A DNA stretch of 64,000 nt. Source: Desertivirga arenae. GTDB taxonomy: Bacteria > Bacteroidota > Bacteroidia > Sphingobacteriales > Sphingobacteriaceae. Under the pieces are notes generated by a model, which was given only the letters and a program-made list of their open reading frames with translations, searched no databases and was not told the DNA's origin. Shown in pieces: positions 17,180 through 25,641 of the stretch. Location of the stretch: positions 930,001 to 994,000 of the forward strand of contig NZ_JAFEWE010000001.1 of the NCBI RefSeq assembly GCF_017355785.1. The letters run 5' to 3'. How positions within the stretch are numbered: the stretch's first letter is position 1; the number at the start of each line of letters is the position of its first letter. The translations under genes and the position numbers were made by a program.

Positions 17180-17284
17180 CTAAATTGAAAACAGAACAAT
17201 TAAGCCAACAATAGAAATAACAGCAGCCAGGATGATCAGGCATTCTTCAATGCTCAATCGAATGCGAAATGGCCTTTTATACAT
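17180..17284 (-). CDS. 34-residue single-pass membrane peptide
   Basis: A short frame starting MYKRPFRIRLSIEECLIILA: a basic N terminus (KRPFRIR) followed by one hydrophobic segment of about 20 residues ending GLIVLFSI. The basic end is predicted to face the cytoplasm. Its ATG lies 4 bp after the stop of the 86-residue gene upstream on the same strand, the spacing of translationally coupled genes. Function unknown. It could be a membrane regulator or toxin-like peptide, but nothing in the sequence shows that. Confidence 0.5.
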   Translation of the reverse strand: MYKRPFRIRLSIEECLIILAAVISIVGLIVLFSI

Positions 17285-17288
17285 ACCA

Positions 17289-17549
17289 CTATTCTTTTTT
17301 GCTATCGCCTGAGAGAGTTACGCTTTCTGGCTCCTTCACCGCCTGCTCGAGTTCATGCAAACGATCAAAGAACTGCGAGAGCTCCTGGAGATCCTCCTGT
17401 CCAACATCTCTGAAATCATCGTTCAGACATAGAAGGAACCAGTGCCAGAATAATTGTTCAGCTTTAGCAGCTGGGTAATCCTTGAAAAAATCCTGCATTA
17501 CTTTTACCTGAGAAAGGCTGCGGGAATCGGGGTTTAAGCTAGTACTCAT
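17289..17549 (-). CDS. Small hypothetical protein
   Basis: 86 residues, soluble and acidic, mostly helical (VMQDFFKDYPAAKAEQLFWHWFLLCL, LQELSQFFDRLHELEQAV). There is no signal peptide or known domain. Composition looks coding, in contrast to its A+T-rich flanks. It is the first gene of a probable two-gene unit with the membrane peptide 4 bp downstream. I do not recognise a function. Confidence 0.6.
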   Translation of the reverse strand: MSTSLNPDSRSLSQVKVMQDFFKDYPAAKAEQLFWHWFLLCLNDDFRDVGQEDLQELSQFFDRLHELEQAVKEPESVTLSGDSKKE

Positions 17550-18036
17550 TATGTAATTGTGTTAGAAAAAATAAGTTCGGTTATAGAGATTGAAACATCA
17601 AAGGACTCTGCCCTCATTTTATTTTTTCAAGCCGGAGAAACTTGAACAAAACAAGCAAGGGCAGAGCCTTTGAATAAGCACCCTTATTGTCCCCATTCTA
17701 ATCCCTGAGTTCCCACATTCAAGGTTCAGATACAATGCAGATGCTGCAATTTCTTCTAAGTATAAAACTTGCGAAATATAATAGAAAAAATTTCTAATCA
17801 ACTATCATTTTGAAATTTACGACAACACAATATTATAATTAATTATATAATTATAAAAACATTTATATATAAAAATATACAAACAAATAAAGAATATCCA
17901 AGTAAGCCTTCTAGCTAAGAGGATAAAATGATCCGCTGCGATAAATTCAAAGGGAAATACGCCCGTAGTAATAGCTCACGACAGGAGCAGATAAGTATAA
18001 AAGGGAGCTAGAAGAAGGATTGGTTTGTGGACCTTA
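17550..18036. other. A+T-rich intergenic region with inverted repeats
   Basis: A 487-bp stretch without a convincing gene. It contains the hairpin at 17598-17673, a very A+T-rich block at about 17815-17900, and a second long-range inverted repeat CTTCTAGCT (17908-17916)/AGCTAGAAG (18006-18014). Short frames here lack coding character. Confidence 0.45.
17598..17673. repeat. Hairpin-forming inverted repeat upstream of the small operon
   Basis: TCAAAGGACTCTGCCCT (17598-17614) pairs with AGGGCAGAGCCTTTGA (17658-17673) with one bulged base. An inner TTCAAG/CTTGAA hairpin lies near 17627-17646. On the minus strand this would fall in the 5' leader of the 17289-17549 gene. It could be a leader structure, a small RNA, or a terminator-like element. 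Confidence 0.4.
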
Positions 18037-18483
18037 CTATCCAAAAAAACCAATTCCCTTAGCCATCAGACCTGCAAGCAGAGGAATAATTAACAGTAAA
18101 AGCAGTTCTAACCTTAGGGACCAAAATACAGAAGCCGGAATTTGAACCAGGTCATCCGCATTACCCTTCCTTTGCTTAATAAAGAAGATAGTAGGATGAA
18201 TTGAAAGTAATCCGACTAAAATGAATAAGGTGATCTTAGTATGAAAGATCCAATTCTTCGTATAGAAAACAGTGGGCTTTCCTGCACCGCTTAACCATAA
18301 GGTTAATCCGGCACAAAGTAAAGTAAGTGCTGCGATACCGTATACTGCATCGATCCTGGCAAGGAGGCCGATCTCCTTTCTGACCAACTCCTCCTTCAAC
18401 AATAGATGTTCTGAAACAAGCGCGCTGAATATGGTAAAAATGCTTATAAAATGAATATAGCGAAGAAAGATTTCCAGGGTCAT
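18037..18483 (-). CDS. DUF2214-like integral membrane protein
   Basis: 148 residues with four hydrophobic segments (about 5-25, 45-65, 80-100, 122-142). RYIHFISIFTIFSALVSEHLLL at the N terminus and the WIFHTKITLFILVGLLSIHP segment match my recollection of the DUF2214 predicted membrane proteins. The role of that family is unknown. His10 and His85 lie in or beside membrane segments and could in principle bind haem or metal, which is speculation. The gene stands alone. Confidence 0.65.
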   Translation of the reverse strand: MTLEIFLRYIHFISIFTIFSALVSEHLLLKEELVRKEIGLLARIDAVYGIAALTLLCAGLTLWLSGAGKPTVFYTKNWIFHTKITLFILVGLLSIHPTIFFIKQRKGNADDLVQIPASVFWSLRLELLLLLIIPLLAGLMAKGIGFFG

Positions 18484-18668
18484 ATATAGTAGAGCTAATT
18501 TAATTTACCTTTCTTAGATTCTCCCTTGCTGAAAGAGTTACAGTGCCAAGAGCATTTTTGAATTTCTAAACCTGCAATACGCTCTTAAAAAAATCAATTA
18601 AACCTTCTTTATTTGATTTTTATAATTTTCGATTTGAATACCGTTATCCCTACCCCTGCATTCAGGTC

Positions 18669-18676
18669 TACCTTTG
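18669..18676 (+). promoter_or_regulatory. -7 promoter element of the SnoaL-like gene
   Basis: TACCTTTG matches TAnnTTTG exactly and lies 43 bp before ATG 18719. It overlaps an earlier in-frame ATG at 18674, arguing against that start. A clear -33 element at normal spacing is not evident. Confidence 0.5.
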
Positions 18677-18718
18677 TATCAACAATTAACAAAAAGAAAA
18701 TTAAAAGGAGATACAATC

Positions 18719-19171
18719 ATGAAATCACAAGAAAACACAAGAGAACTAGCACAACAAGCATTTAAAAATCACTTAGAGTACCTTTCAGCAGGAAGAATTC
18801 CTGAATGGGTAGATCTCTTCACAGAGGATGGCGTTCTTGAATTTCCTTACGGTCCGAAAGGCTTTCCTCAAAGCGTAAAAGGAAAACAGGAGCTTTTGGA
18901 GTATATGAAAAACTTCCCTGAGCATTTCAAGGTTGAGTTCGAGAATTTACATTTCCATGCAACGGAAGACCCAACTTTAGTGATCGCTGAATTCACAAGT
19001 AAAGGTCATGCCATTTCTACCGGTAAGCCTTACAATCAGAAATACATCTCTGTTGTAAATAACACTATTGACGGAAAGATAACGAAGTATGTAGACTTCT
19101 GGAACCCCCTGGTAGCAATGGAAGCCATTGAAGCCCCTCTCGAGACGTTTGTAAAAGATAGCGTCGCTTAG
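18719..19171 (+). CDS. SnoaL-like/NTF2-fold protein
   Basis: 150 residues from ATG 18719, which follows AAGGAG (18704-18709) by a normal distance. An ATG at 18674 is in frame but overlaps the promoter element. The protein has the SnoaL/ketosteroid-isomerase-like pattern of an alpha+beta cone: LAQQAFKNHLEYLSAGRIPEWVDLFTEDGVLEFP, then YMKNFPEHFKVEF and later VNNTIDGKITKYVDFWNPL. Members include isomerases, hydrolases and ligand-binding proteins, so substrate and activity cannot be named. It is cytoplasmic and followed by a terminator and an AraC regulator. Confidence 0.82.
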   Translation: MKSQENTRELAQQAFKNHLEYLSAGRIPEWVDLFTEDGVLEFPYGPKGFPQSVKGKQELLEYMKNFPEHFKVEFENLHFHATEDPTLVIAEFTSKGHAISTGKPYNQKYISVVNNTIDGKITKYVDFWNPLVAMEAIEAPLETFVKDSVA

Positions 19172-19180
19172 ATCAAACCG

Positions 19181-19210
19181 CAGGGGCAAACCTTGACTTT
19201 GTCCCTGTTT
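19181..19210 (+). terminator. Terminator of the SnoaL-like gene
   Basis: Arms CAGGGGCAAA and TTTGTCCCTG (10 bp with one G-T pair) followed by TTT. Confidence 0.65.
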
Positions 19211-19291
19211 CAAATCCAACAAATGAAATTTTTGCATAATTTTATAGCGGTTGTTGATAAGCATACCCGGCATTACAGGGAGTATTTACCG

Positions 19292-20191
19292 ATGAAACTG
19301 CAAACACTGGAACAATATTACACGGAAAGATTTCTTAAGAAACCTCTTGATTTTAATAACGGACGTGCTCATTTCAATGTATTTCAAATTAATGAGCTTG
19401 CAGCCACAGATTCACCGGCTGTTTCCTTCGATAAAAAGAACTACTTTAAGATCTGTTTGGTAAAAGGGAGAAGCAGGATCCATTATGCTGATAAAAGCTT
19501 CGAGATTTCGAACTACGCACTTCTTTTTGCAAATCCCATGATTCCTTACAACTGGGTGCCACTCGAGCCAGAGCAGAGGGGTTTTAGTTGTATCTTCTCT
19601 GAGGATTATTTCGACGGCTTTGGGGATTTAAAACGGTATCCTATCTTTCAGCCCGGAGGTTTTCCGGTGTATGAATTAGCAGATGAAGAAGTGGAAGGAA
19701 TTGCCTCCGTTTACCAGCAAATGCTGGAAGAGATCACTACCGACTTCAACTTCAAAAATGATGTGCTGCGAAACCTGGTATTCCAGCTCATTCATAGAAC
19801 CCTGAAGCTTCGGCCATCCGCAACCATCGCAGCCGATCCTTCTAACGCATCTTCAAGAATCTTCTCACTTTTCATCGACCTGCTGGAAAAGCAGTTCCCG
19901 ATCACCAATGTGGGACAAAGGCTTGCCTTTCGGTCCGCTTCTGATTTTGCGGAACAGTTGGCTGTACATGTTAATCATCTAAACAAGTCAGTAAAGGAAG
20001 CGACCAGTAAAACAACCTCCGAGCTTATTCTTCAGCGACTGCTAAAGGAGGCTAAGATCCTTTTAAAACATAGTACCTGGAACATTTCTGAGATTGCTTA
20101 TGCTTTGGGTTTTGAAGAAAGTACCCATTTCAATAATTTCTTCAAAAAGCATCTGGAGCTTACTCCATCTCAATTCCGGAAAAGCCAATGA
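19292..20191 (+). CDS. AraC-family transcriptional regulator
   Basis: 299 residues from ATG 19292 (MKLQTLEQYYTERF). A longer in-frame start at 19193 would fall inside the preceding terminator. The N-terminal cupin-like part (about 15-150) is followed by a C-terminal AraC double helix-turn-helix (about 200-299; WNISEIAYALGFEESTHFNNFFKKHLELTPSQFRKSQ region). It probably regulates the preceding SnoaL-like gene, a common arrangement in Bacteroidota. The inducer is unknown. Confidence 0.9.
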   Translation: MKLQTLEQYYTERFLKKPLDFNNGRAHFNVFQINELAATDSPAVSFDKKNYFKICLVKGRSRIHYADKSFEISNYALLFANPMIPYNWVPLEPEQRGFSCIFSEDYFDGFGDLKRYPIFQPGGFPVYELADEEVEGIASVYQQMLEEITTDFNFKNDVLRNLVFQLIHRTLKLRPSATIAADPSNASSRIFSLFIDLLEKQFPITNVGQRLAFRSASDFAEQLAVHVNHLNKSVKEATSKTTSELILQRLLKEAKILLKHSTWNISEIAYALGFEESTHFNNFFKKHLELTPSQFRKSQ

Positions 20192-20321
20192 GCATACTTC
20201 CCTTCTAATCCATATCGAGGTAAGAATTGATGCGGAAATGCTTCATCTATAAAAGAAGGTTTACCTTTACAGTTTGAATCTGAACTTTCAGGTTTTTTAC
20301 GATTACCTTGTCTTGTACTAG

Positions 20322-21317
20322 ATGAAAAAGCTTTTTCTGTTTATCTTATTATCAATATGTACGTTAGGCACTTATTCCCAGGTGCTTGGAAAAAGAACTA
20401 CTAAACTGATGGGTAGCCGTTGGGACATTACCCTGGTGGCGGCTGATTCGGTTACGGCTCAACGGGAAATAGATAAGGTTATTGCAGAGGTTAGCCGGAT
20501 TGAATACCTGATCTCGGACTGGAAGCAGGAGACGCAAATTTCTGAAGTTAACCGAAAGGCTGGTATCGAAGCGGTAAAGGTAGATAAGGAGGTTTTTGAA
20601 CTGACGGAAAGAGCGATTGAACTGTCCCGGTTAACGAACGGCGCTTTTGATATTAGCTTTGCAGCGATGGACAGGATCTGGAAATTCGATGGATCGATGA
20701 CTGAAATGCCCTCACCCGAAGCTGTTAAAAAATCAGTGGAGAAGGTGGGATACAAGGACATTGTCTTAGATAAAGAAAAATCCACAATCTTTCTGAGAAG
20801 AGCCGGGATGAAGATTGGGTTTGGTGCTTTGGGCGAAGGGTACGCTGCCGACCGCTGCCGTGAAATGATGCAGGCAAAAGGGATAAAAGCTGGAATCGTG
20901 AATGGTTCGGGAGATATGGCGGTGTGGGGTAAACATCCTAATGGAACCAATTGGAAGATCGGCATTACTAACCCCTTGAAAAATGACGAGATATTCAAGG
21001 TAATGACGCTAAGCAAAAACGCTGTGGTTACCTCTGGCAGTTACGAGAAGTTTGTTGTTTTTAATGGCAAGCGCTATGCTCATATAATTAACCCTGCGAC
21101 GGGTTATCCAGCAACAGGGGTTTGCAGTGTTACTATATTTGGTCCAAGCACAGAGAAGGCTAATGGTTTCAGTACTTCCATGATGGTACTTGGAAAAAAG
21201 TCAGGCATTGAATTAATCAGGAAATTTCCGGAATACAGCTATATTTTAATCACCGATAAAGGCCGTATCTATTCGTCAAAAGATCTGCGATTAAAAATGA
21301 AGCGATTGAAACACTAA
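20322..21317 (+). CDS. apbE: FAD:protein FMN transferase
   Basis: 331 residues with a signal peptide (about 1-20, MKKLFLFILLSICTLGTYSQ). ApbE transfers FMN from FAD to a Thr or Ser of target proteins outside the cytoplasm, using Mg2+. Family motifs are present: LMGSRWDITL, LTNGAFDISF, GFGALGEGYAADRC, IVNGSGDMAVWG and HIINPATGYPA. The gene converges on and overlaps by 4 bp the reductase gene on the other strand. The DUF2271-like gene at 23519 carries a plausible target motif (Ser96). Together they suggest a dedicated flavinylation module. Confidence 0.95.
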   Translation: MKKLFLFILLSICTLGTYSQVLGKRTTKLMGSRWDITLVAADSVTAQREIDKVIAEVSRIEYLISDWKQETQISEVNRKAGIEAVKVDKEVFELTERAIELSRLTNGAFDISFAAMDRIWKFDGSMTEMPSPEAVKKSVEKVGYKDIVLDKEKSTIFLRRAGMKIGFGALGEGYAADRCREMMQAKGIKAGIVNGSGDMAVWGKHPNGTNWKIGITNPLKNDEIFKVMTLSKNAVVTSGSYEKFVVFNGKRYAHIINPATGYPATGVCSVTIFGPSTEKANGFSTSMMVLGKKSGIELIRKFPEYSYILITDKGRIYSSKDLRLKMKRLKH

Positions 21318-23506
21318 TAACAATCCATTAGTAACTGGCCGTGAGATTGGTAATAGCTCAGATCTTTGCCGTTCTGCGTAGTACAGATGTTATTTAAAAG
21401 GGTAATCATATCTTTTTGCATAGATAGTGAACCGCAAAGCATAATTACTCCCTTATTTGCAAGAGACCCGGCAATAAAGGAAGCATCGCGTTCTACCAAA
21501 TTGCTTACGTACTGTTTATTTTCCTCCCGGGACAGTGCAAGCTCAATTCTTTGCACCCGTCCTTCTGCATGCTGCCTGTCAAGAAAATCCTCATAAACTT
21601 TAAAAGAGCTTCGCTGACGAAAACCGCAATAAAGAGTGACCGAAGTTCCTCTCCTGTTCTCTGCGATCATCCCCAGGAAAGGTGCGATACCCGTACCGTT
21701 GGCGATCAGAATAACCGAAGGGCTGCTTTCGGGAAAGTGAAAATGCGAGTTAGATACCAACCGCGCCTGGATCTCCTCACCTTCCTTTAATTTTTTTAAA
21801 TAACCTGAACCTAAGCCATTCTCGTGCAACTTTACACTTAGCTGGATCTCCTTCCCTATTTTTCCCACAGAATATAAGCGTTCTCTATGATCTCCGGCAG
21901 GATAGATAGCCAACAGATCACCAGACGTAAACTTAGCAGAACTTAAGCTCTCTATGCGAAGCAGGAAGGTTTCGTCCTTCCGGGCATCTGTAATAGCTAG
22001 TACCCGAAATTTCTCTAAGTTAACAGCCGCAGTAAGGTTGATGGAATCTTTTTGCTCGAGACTAATATTGGCCTGGCTGCTCCAGGCTTCCATCCATAAA
22101 TTAAACTCATCGATCGACTTATCGTTCACCGTATGAACTTCCAAAAGGGCCGAGGCCCAATCTTGCAAAGTCAGCTCATTATTCACCTCATAAGCAAAGC
22201 GACAGAAATCAGGATAGGCATGAGATCCAAAACCAAGCACAGAAAAGTTCAGCTTCTGCTGCTGGGGGTATTTTTTAAGAAGGGAAAGAAAACGATCTGC
22301 ATTACTCGGTGCCTCACCTAAGCCATAGGTAGAAGTCATTAGCAATAATTGTTCGGCCTTCGGAAATTGCTTATACCTGTTTAATTCGGTGATGAAGGAT
22401 TTCTCTCCTTTAGCAAGCAATTGCTCATGCACGATCTTAGCAAATTTGAAGGTGGTACCGTTCTCAGAGCCAACAAGAATAACAAAACGTGCGTCATCAG
22501 CACTATACCTGTTCTTTCCTAAATTCTTCCGGCGTTTAAAAGTGATGACGAATCCCGAATAGATAAAGAACAAGATATTTCCCGCAGCAATCATAAGCAC
22601 AACCGCCCAGATAGCATTCGTTCGGCCCGTATGCAGGTTGAGGCTTAATTTGCCAACCAGCGTAGCTTTTGACAGGGGTACTTCTGTTAGAACATCGCCC
22701 GTAACCTGATTTACCGTTATTTCCCGGTCTACCAGTTTTAGCGTATAGTAGTCTTCCACATCCTCCGAAAAAGGAAATTCTACCGATTCTACCTCCGACA
22801 GGGGGGTATGCTTGAATATCTCAATATTTTGTAGTTCTTCTTGGGGTGTTGATCGTATAGCATCAAAATTAACCTCCTTAGCTATCTTCTTTTCCTCTAC
22901 CAGCTTGAATCTAAGCAAAGACAGGTAGGTCCCGCTAAGTGCAATAATCAAAATAGGGATTAAGCTTAATCTTCCTAAAACTACGTGATAGTACTGAGCC
23001 CAACTATCCCTCGCTATTTTTGCAAAAAAACGCTTTATGCTACGTTGCCGCTGAATAACAAGGATGAGTCCGGATATAGTAATTAAAGACAGGAGAAAAG
23101 CGTCCAAGCCTATAATGAAACGGCCTGTTTCATGAAGAAAAAGAGAGCGATGGAAGCTGGTTACCCATTCAAAGAAATCGCTTTTCCTGGCAGGCTTTCC
23201 CAGGATGTTTCCATTAGCCGGATCTACATAAGCCTCCAGGGCTTCACCTTCTTCATCAGTAGCCTTAATAAGGACAAATCCGTTTTGATCAACAATTAAT
23301 TCGCTTATGTCAGCATATTTCTTTTTTAATACGGGCAGGGCTTTTGCCAGGGTGACTTGTTCAAAGTCAGACGATCGGAAAGGTTGAACTTTTTGGGTAA
23401 TTGGCTCAAAGGCAAGGATAATTCCCGTCAGAGATGCCAGTGTCAATAAAATAAAAGAAGATATAGCCAGGGCCAGGTGGCTATATCTCCAGATAGATAT
23501 CGTCAT
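21314..23506 (-). CDS. PepSY-TM/flavodoxin/NAD(P)H-flavin reductase fusion
   Basis: 730 residues. The N-terminal half (about 1-335) is a PepSY-associated membrane region with about four helices and periplasmic PepSY-like parts. Its membrane-adjacent histidines (WRYSHLALAISSF, FHRSLFLHE, YYHVVLGRLS) are of the kind that bind haem in related proteins. A cytoplasmic flavodoxin domain follows (about 345-480; VGSENGTTFKFAK, STYGLGEAPSNADRF). A ferredoxin-NADP reductase-like module ends the protein (about 500-730; ERLYSVG, NGTGIAPFLGM, CGSLSMQKDM, final Tyr). Electrons would pass from NAD(P)H via FAD and FMN across the membrane. It is the third gene of an operon with the DUF2271-like and ankyrin genes. 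Confidence 0.88.
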   Translation of the reverse strand: MTISIWRYSHLALAISSFILLTLASLTGIILAFEPITQKVQPFRSSDFEQVTLAKALPVLKKKYADISELIVDQNGFVLIKATDEEGEALEAYVDPANGNILGKPARKSDFFEWVTSFHRSLFLHETGRFIIGLDAFLLSLITISGLILVIQRQRSIKRFFAKIARDSWAQYYHVVLGRLSLIPILIIALSGTYLSLLRFKLVEEKKIAKEVNFDAIRSTPQEELQNIEIFKHTPLSEVESVEFPFSEDVEDYYTLKLVDREITVNQVTGDVLTEVPLSKATLVGKLSLNLHTGRTNAIWAVVLMIAAGNILFFIYSGFVITFKRRKNLGKNRYSADDARFVILVGSENGTTFKFAKIVHEQLLAKGEKSFITELNRYKQFPKAEQLLLMTSTYGLGEAPSNADRFLSLLKKYPQQQKLNFSVLGFGSHAYPDFCRFAYEVNNELTLQDWASALLEVHTVNDKSIDEFNLWMEAWSSQANISLEQKDSINLTAAVNLEKFRVLAITDARKDETFLLRIESLSSAKFTSGDLLAIYPAGDHRERLYSVGKIGKEIQLSVKLHENGLGSGYLKKLKEGEEIQARLVSNSHFHFPESSPSVILIANGTGIAPFLGMIAENRRGTSVTLYCGFRQRSSFKVYEDFLDRQHAEGRVQRIELALSREENKQYVSNLVERDASFIAGSLANKGVIMLCGSLSMQKDMITLLNNICTTQNGKDLSYYQSHGQLLMDCY

Positions 23507-23518
23507 ACCGGAAGGCTA

Positions 23519-24010
23519 TTAATTGGGCATGAAGCGAACATAGCGGATATAGCCTGTTCCTTCATTTTTTCCGGAAAGAGTTTCTGTAGTCAGGGGAACC
23601 TCAACATCCTTAAGCTGATACTTGTTATCCTCCACTGCACTTTCGAATCTCAGTTTATAGCCTGCGTTAATCTTTGCATTCTCCACCTCTATAACGTGTA
23701 CACTTCGATCTCCTCCGGCAACAGAAGCACCAGTAATAGCACTGATGTCCTGCTTTTTCTTAGCAAAAGCTTTATGCCATTCCTTCAGATCGGGATACCA
23801 TTTCTTGTCGGACCCCATCACATATAAGGTCTTATCATAAGCACCTTTGCTATCGATCAACGACACCACAATATAAGCTCCCTCGCCCATATAGTTCGTC
23901 ATCTGGATCATACACTTGTATTTGGATGATCCACTTTTCTGCGCGAAAGAAGCGGTCGAAATCGTTAACACTAATAAAGCGGCTGCTACCGCACCAAATA
24001 TCTTATTCAT
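23519..24010 (-). CDS. DUF2271-like secreted protein, probable flavinylation target
   Basis: 163 residues. Signal peptide about 1-24 (ending STASFAQ). The mature domain matches my recollection of DUF2271 (YKCMIQMTNYMGEGAYIVVSLID, KWYPDLKEWHKAF). At residues 90-96 it reads SAITGAS, close to the ApbE acceptor pattern (D-x-x-[ST]-G-A-[ST]), with Ser96 as the possible FMN-bearing residue. It lies 12 bp upstream of the membrane reductase and 3 bp after the ankyrin gene, in one operon, and opposite apbE. I infer that it is a periplasmic flavoprotein electron carrier; the family name and flavinylation are not proven here. Confidence 0.72.
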   Translation of the reverse strand: MNKIFGAVAAALLVLTISTASFAQKSGSSKYKCMIQMTNYMGEGAYIVVSLIDSKGAYDKTLYVMGSDKKWYPDLKEWHKAFAKKKQDISAITGASVAGGDRSVHVIEVENAKINAGYKLRFESAVEDNKYQLKDVEVPLTTETLSGKNEGTGYIRYVRFMPN

Positions 24011-24013
24011 CAG

Positions 24014-25486
24014 TTATTTTAAAAAATCTACAGAAACTTTATTTTTTGCCAGGAACTCATTTTCCGTTGCAAGATCGAATGCTGTTTCTTTGAAGTTAGT
24101 CTGAACATCCTTTTTTGCACCTAAGGAAACGAGGTATTTTAAAATGGCATCGTCTTTCGACACCATAGCGGCTTTATGAAGCGCTGTTAAACCTTCACTA
24201 TTTCTTGTATTAATATCGATCTTCAAACTTTCAAAACGTTTAAGCAGCGACAGGTCATTCTTTAATACCGCGAGGTGATAAAGTGTATTGCCATTCTTTT
24301 GTGCTGTTGCCAGATTTACACCCTTTTCTTCCAGCAACTTCCATTTAGCAGCAAAATCTTCTAAAGTGCGTGGCTGATAAGCCTGAAGCAAGTAGGCAGC
24401 TAAATTATCACCATTCTTGTCCACTACGTTTAAAGAAGCACCTTTGTCTATCAGATATCTTACAACAGCTTCTGAATTATTGCCTACTGCAAGGGCAAGA
24501 GCTGTTGCACCTTTATTGTTAGCCTGATTAATGTTTTTGGTTTTTGAAAGCAGTAGTGCTAGTGTAGCTGTGTCTCTGTTCATTGCAGCAGCGTTCATTA
24601 ACGGAGTATTTCCTTCCGCATCTGCTTTATTTACATCCACACCTTTCGAGATAAAATATTGGATGATCTCTTTTTGATTTGGTTTACGGGCAATGTTATG
24701 AAGTACATTCTCACCTCCCTTGCCTATTGCTGCCGGTTTTATTTTAAGGCTTTCAAGGTATTGGTAAACTTCAAGCTTTGTTGCGTCCCTTCGTGAACCC
24801 TGGCTCGCCATCAACATCGCGTTTTCATTAAAGCTGACACCTCTTTTTATGAGCGCCTGCATATTTTCAATATTGCCAGAACGTGCAGCATAATTAAAGG
24901 CTGTATTGCCTGCTGCATCAGTGCTTTTTATATCCACCCCCTTTGAGATGAAATAATCGGTAAGTGCAAGACCTTTATCATTGCCAACACCGATCAATAA
25001 GGCATTAGCTCCGTCGTGATTTACATCTTTCTTGAAATCTGCACCATTTTTCTGCAAAAGATCGTACAATTTTGTATTCTGCTGACCGGTTGTAGCGGCA
25101 AACGTTAAAGGCGTATACCCGTGACTGTCCTGAACTTTTACATCTGCTCCTTTCTGAAGCAGATACTCCATTATTTCAGTATTACCTTTACTGGCAGCCC
25201 AAAAAAGATAGGTGCGCCCATCATGGGTCAGTTTCTTAACATCATTGCCTTTTTGATCTAAAAGAAACTTCACTGTTTCATTTGGAGCCTGCGAATTAAT
25301 TGCCAGAACAACAGGATCCATACTCATAAAGTTTAACTGAGAGGGACTATTTCCTTTTTCAATTTCAGATTTCACCTGGCTAACGTCCGGCTTTGTTTGC
25401 CAGAAAGTTTGATCAAGGAAAACGTTTTTTTGCGCCTGAGTGGAAAGGGAGACTACTGTTGAGATAACAATAAGTAATTTCTTCAT
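24014..25486 (-). CDS. Secreted ankyrin-repeat protein
   Basis: 490 residues from MKKLLIVISTVVSLSTQAQ, a signal peptide cleaved near residue 19. An ATG four codons earlier is less likely to be the start. Most of the protein (about 50-490) consists of ankyrin repeats of about 33 residues, roughly ten or more (for example DGRTYLFWAASKGNTEIMEYL, HGYTPLTFAATTG, EGNTPLMNAAAMNRD, EGLTALHKAAMVSKD). Ankyrin repeats bind proteins. Exported copies are uncommon, and this one presumably scaffolds the periplasmic flavin module. It is the first gene of the operon with the DUF2271-like protein and reductase. Confidence 0.88.
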   Translation of the reverse strand: MKKLLIVISTVVSLSTQAQKNVFLDQTFWQTKPDVSQVKSEIEKGNSPSQLNFMSMDPVVLAINSQAPNETVKFLLDQKGNDVKKLTHDGRTYLFWAASKGNTEIMEYLLQKGADVKVQDSHGYTPLTFAATTGQQNTKLYDLLQKNGADFKKDVNHDGANALLIGVGNDKGLALTDYFISKGVDIKSTDAAGNTAFNYAARSGNIENMQALIKRGVSFNENAMLMASQGSRRDATKLEVYQYLESLKIKPAAIGKGGENVLHNIARKPNQKEIIQYFISKGVDVNKADAEGNTPLMNAAAMNRDTATLALLLSKTKNINQANNKGATALALAVGNNSEAVVRYLIDKGASLNVVDKNGDNLAAYLLQAYQPRTLEDFAAKWKLLEEKGVNLATAQKNGNTLYHLAVLKNDLSLLKRFESLKIDINTRNSEGLTALHKAAMVSKDDAILKYLVSLGAKKDVQTNFKETAFDLATENEFLAKNKVSVDFLK

Positions 25487-25641
25487 TTTTAAAGACAATG
25501 TTTACTGTACATGTAAGGCTGATTTCTGCTGCCTTAAGCTGGCGCTAAGTTAGTAAGAATTAGTCTAAATAAGGAAATTAAATAAAAAGGGATAAGGATT
25601 ACCGAGGATTGTTATACCTGAGATCACACTGATAATCTTCC

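Noticed and set aside
20459-21016. 185-codon frame antisense to apbE
   Set aside because: It lies entirely within the well-supported apbE gene and has low-complexity, non-coding-like composition.
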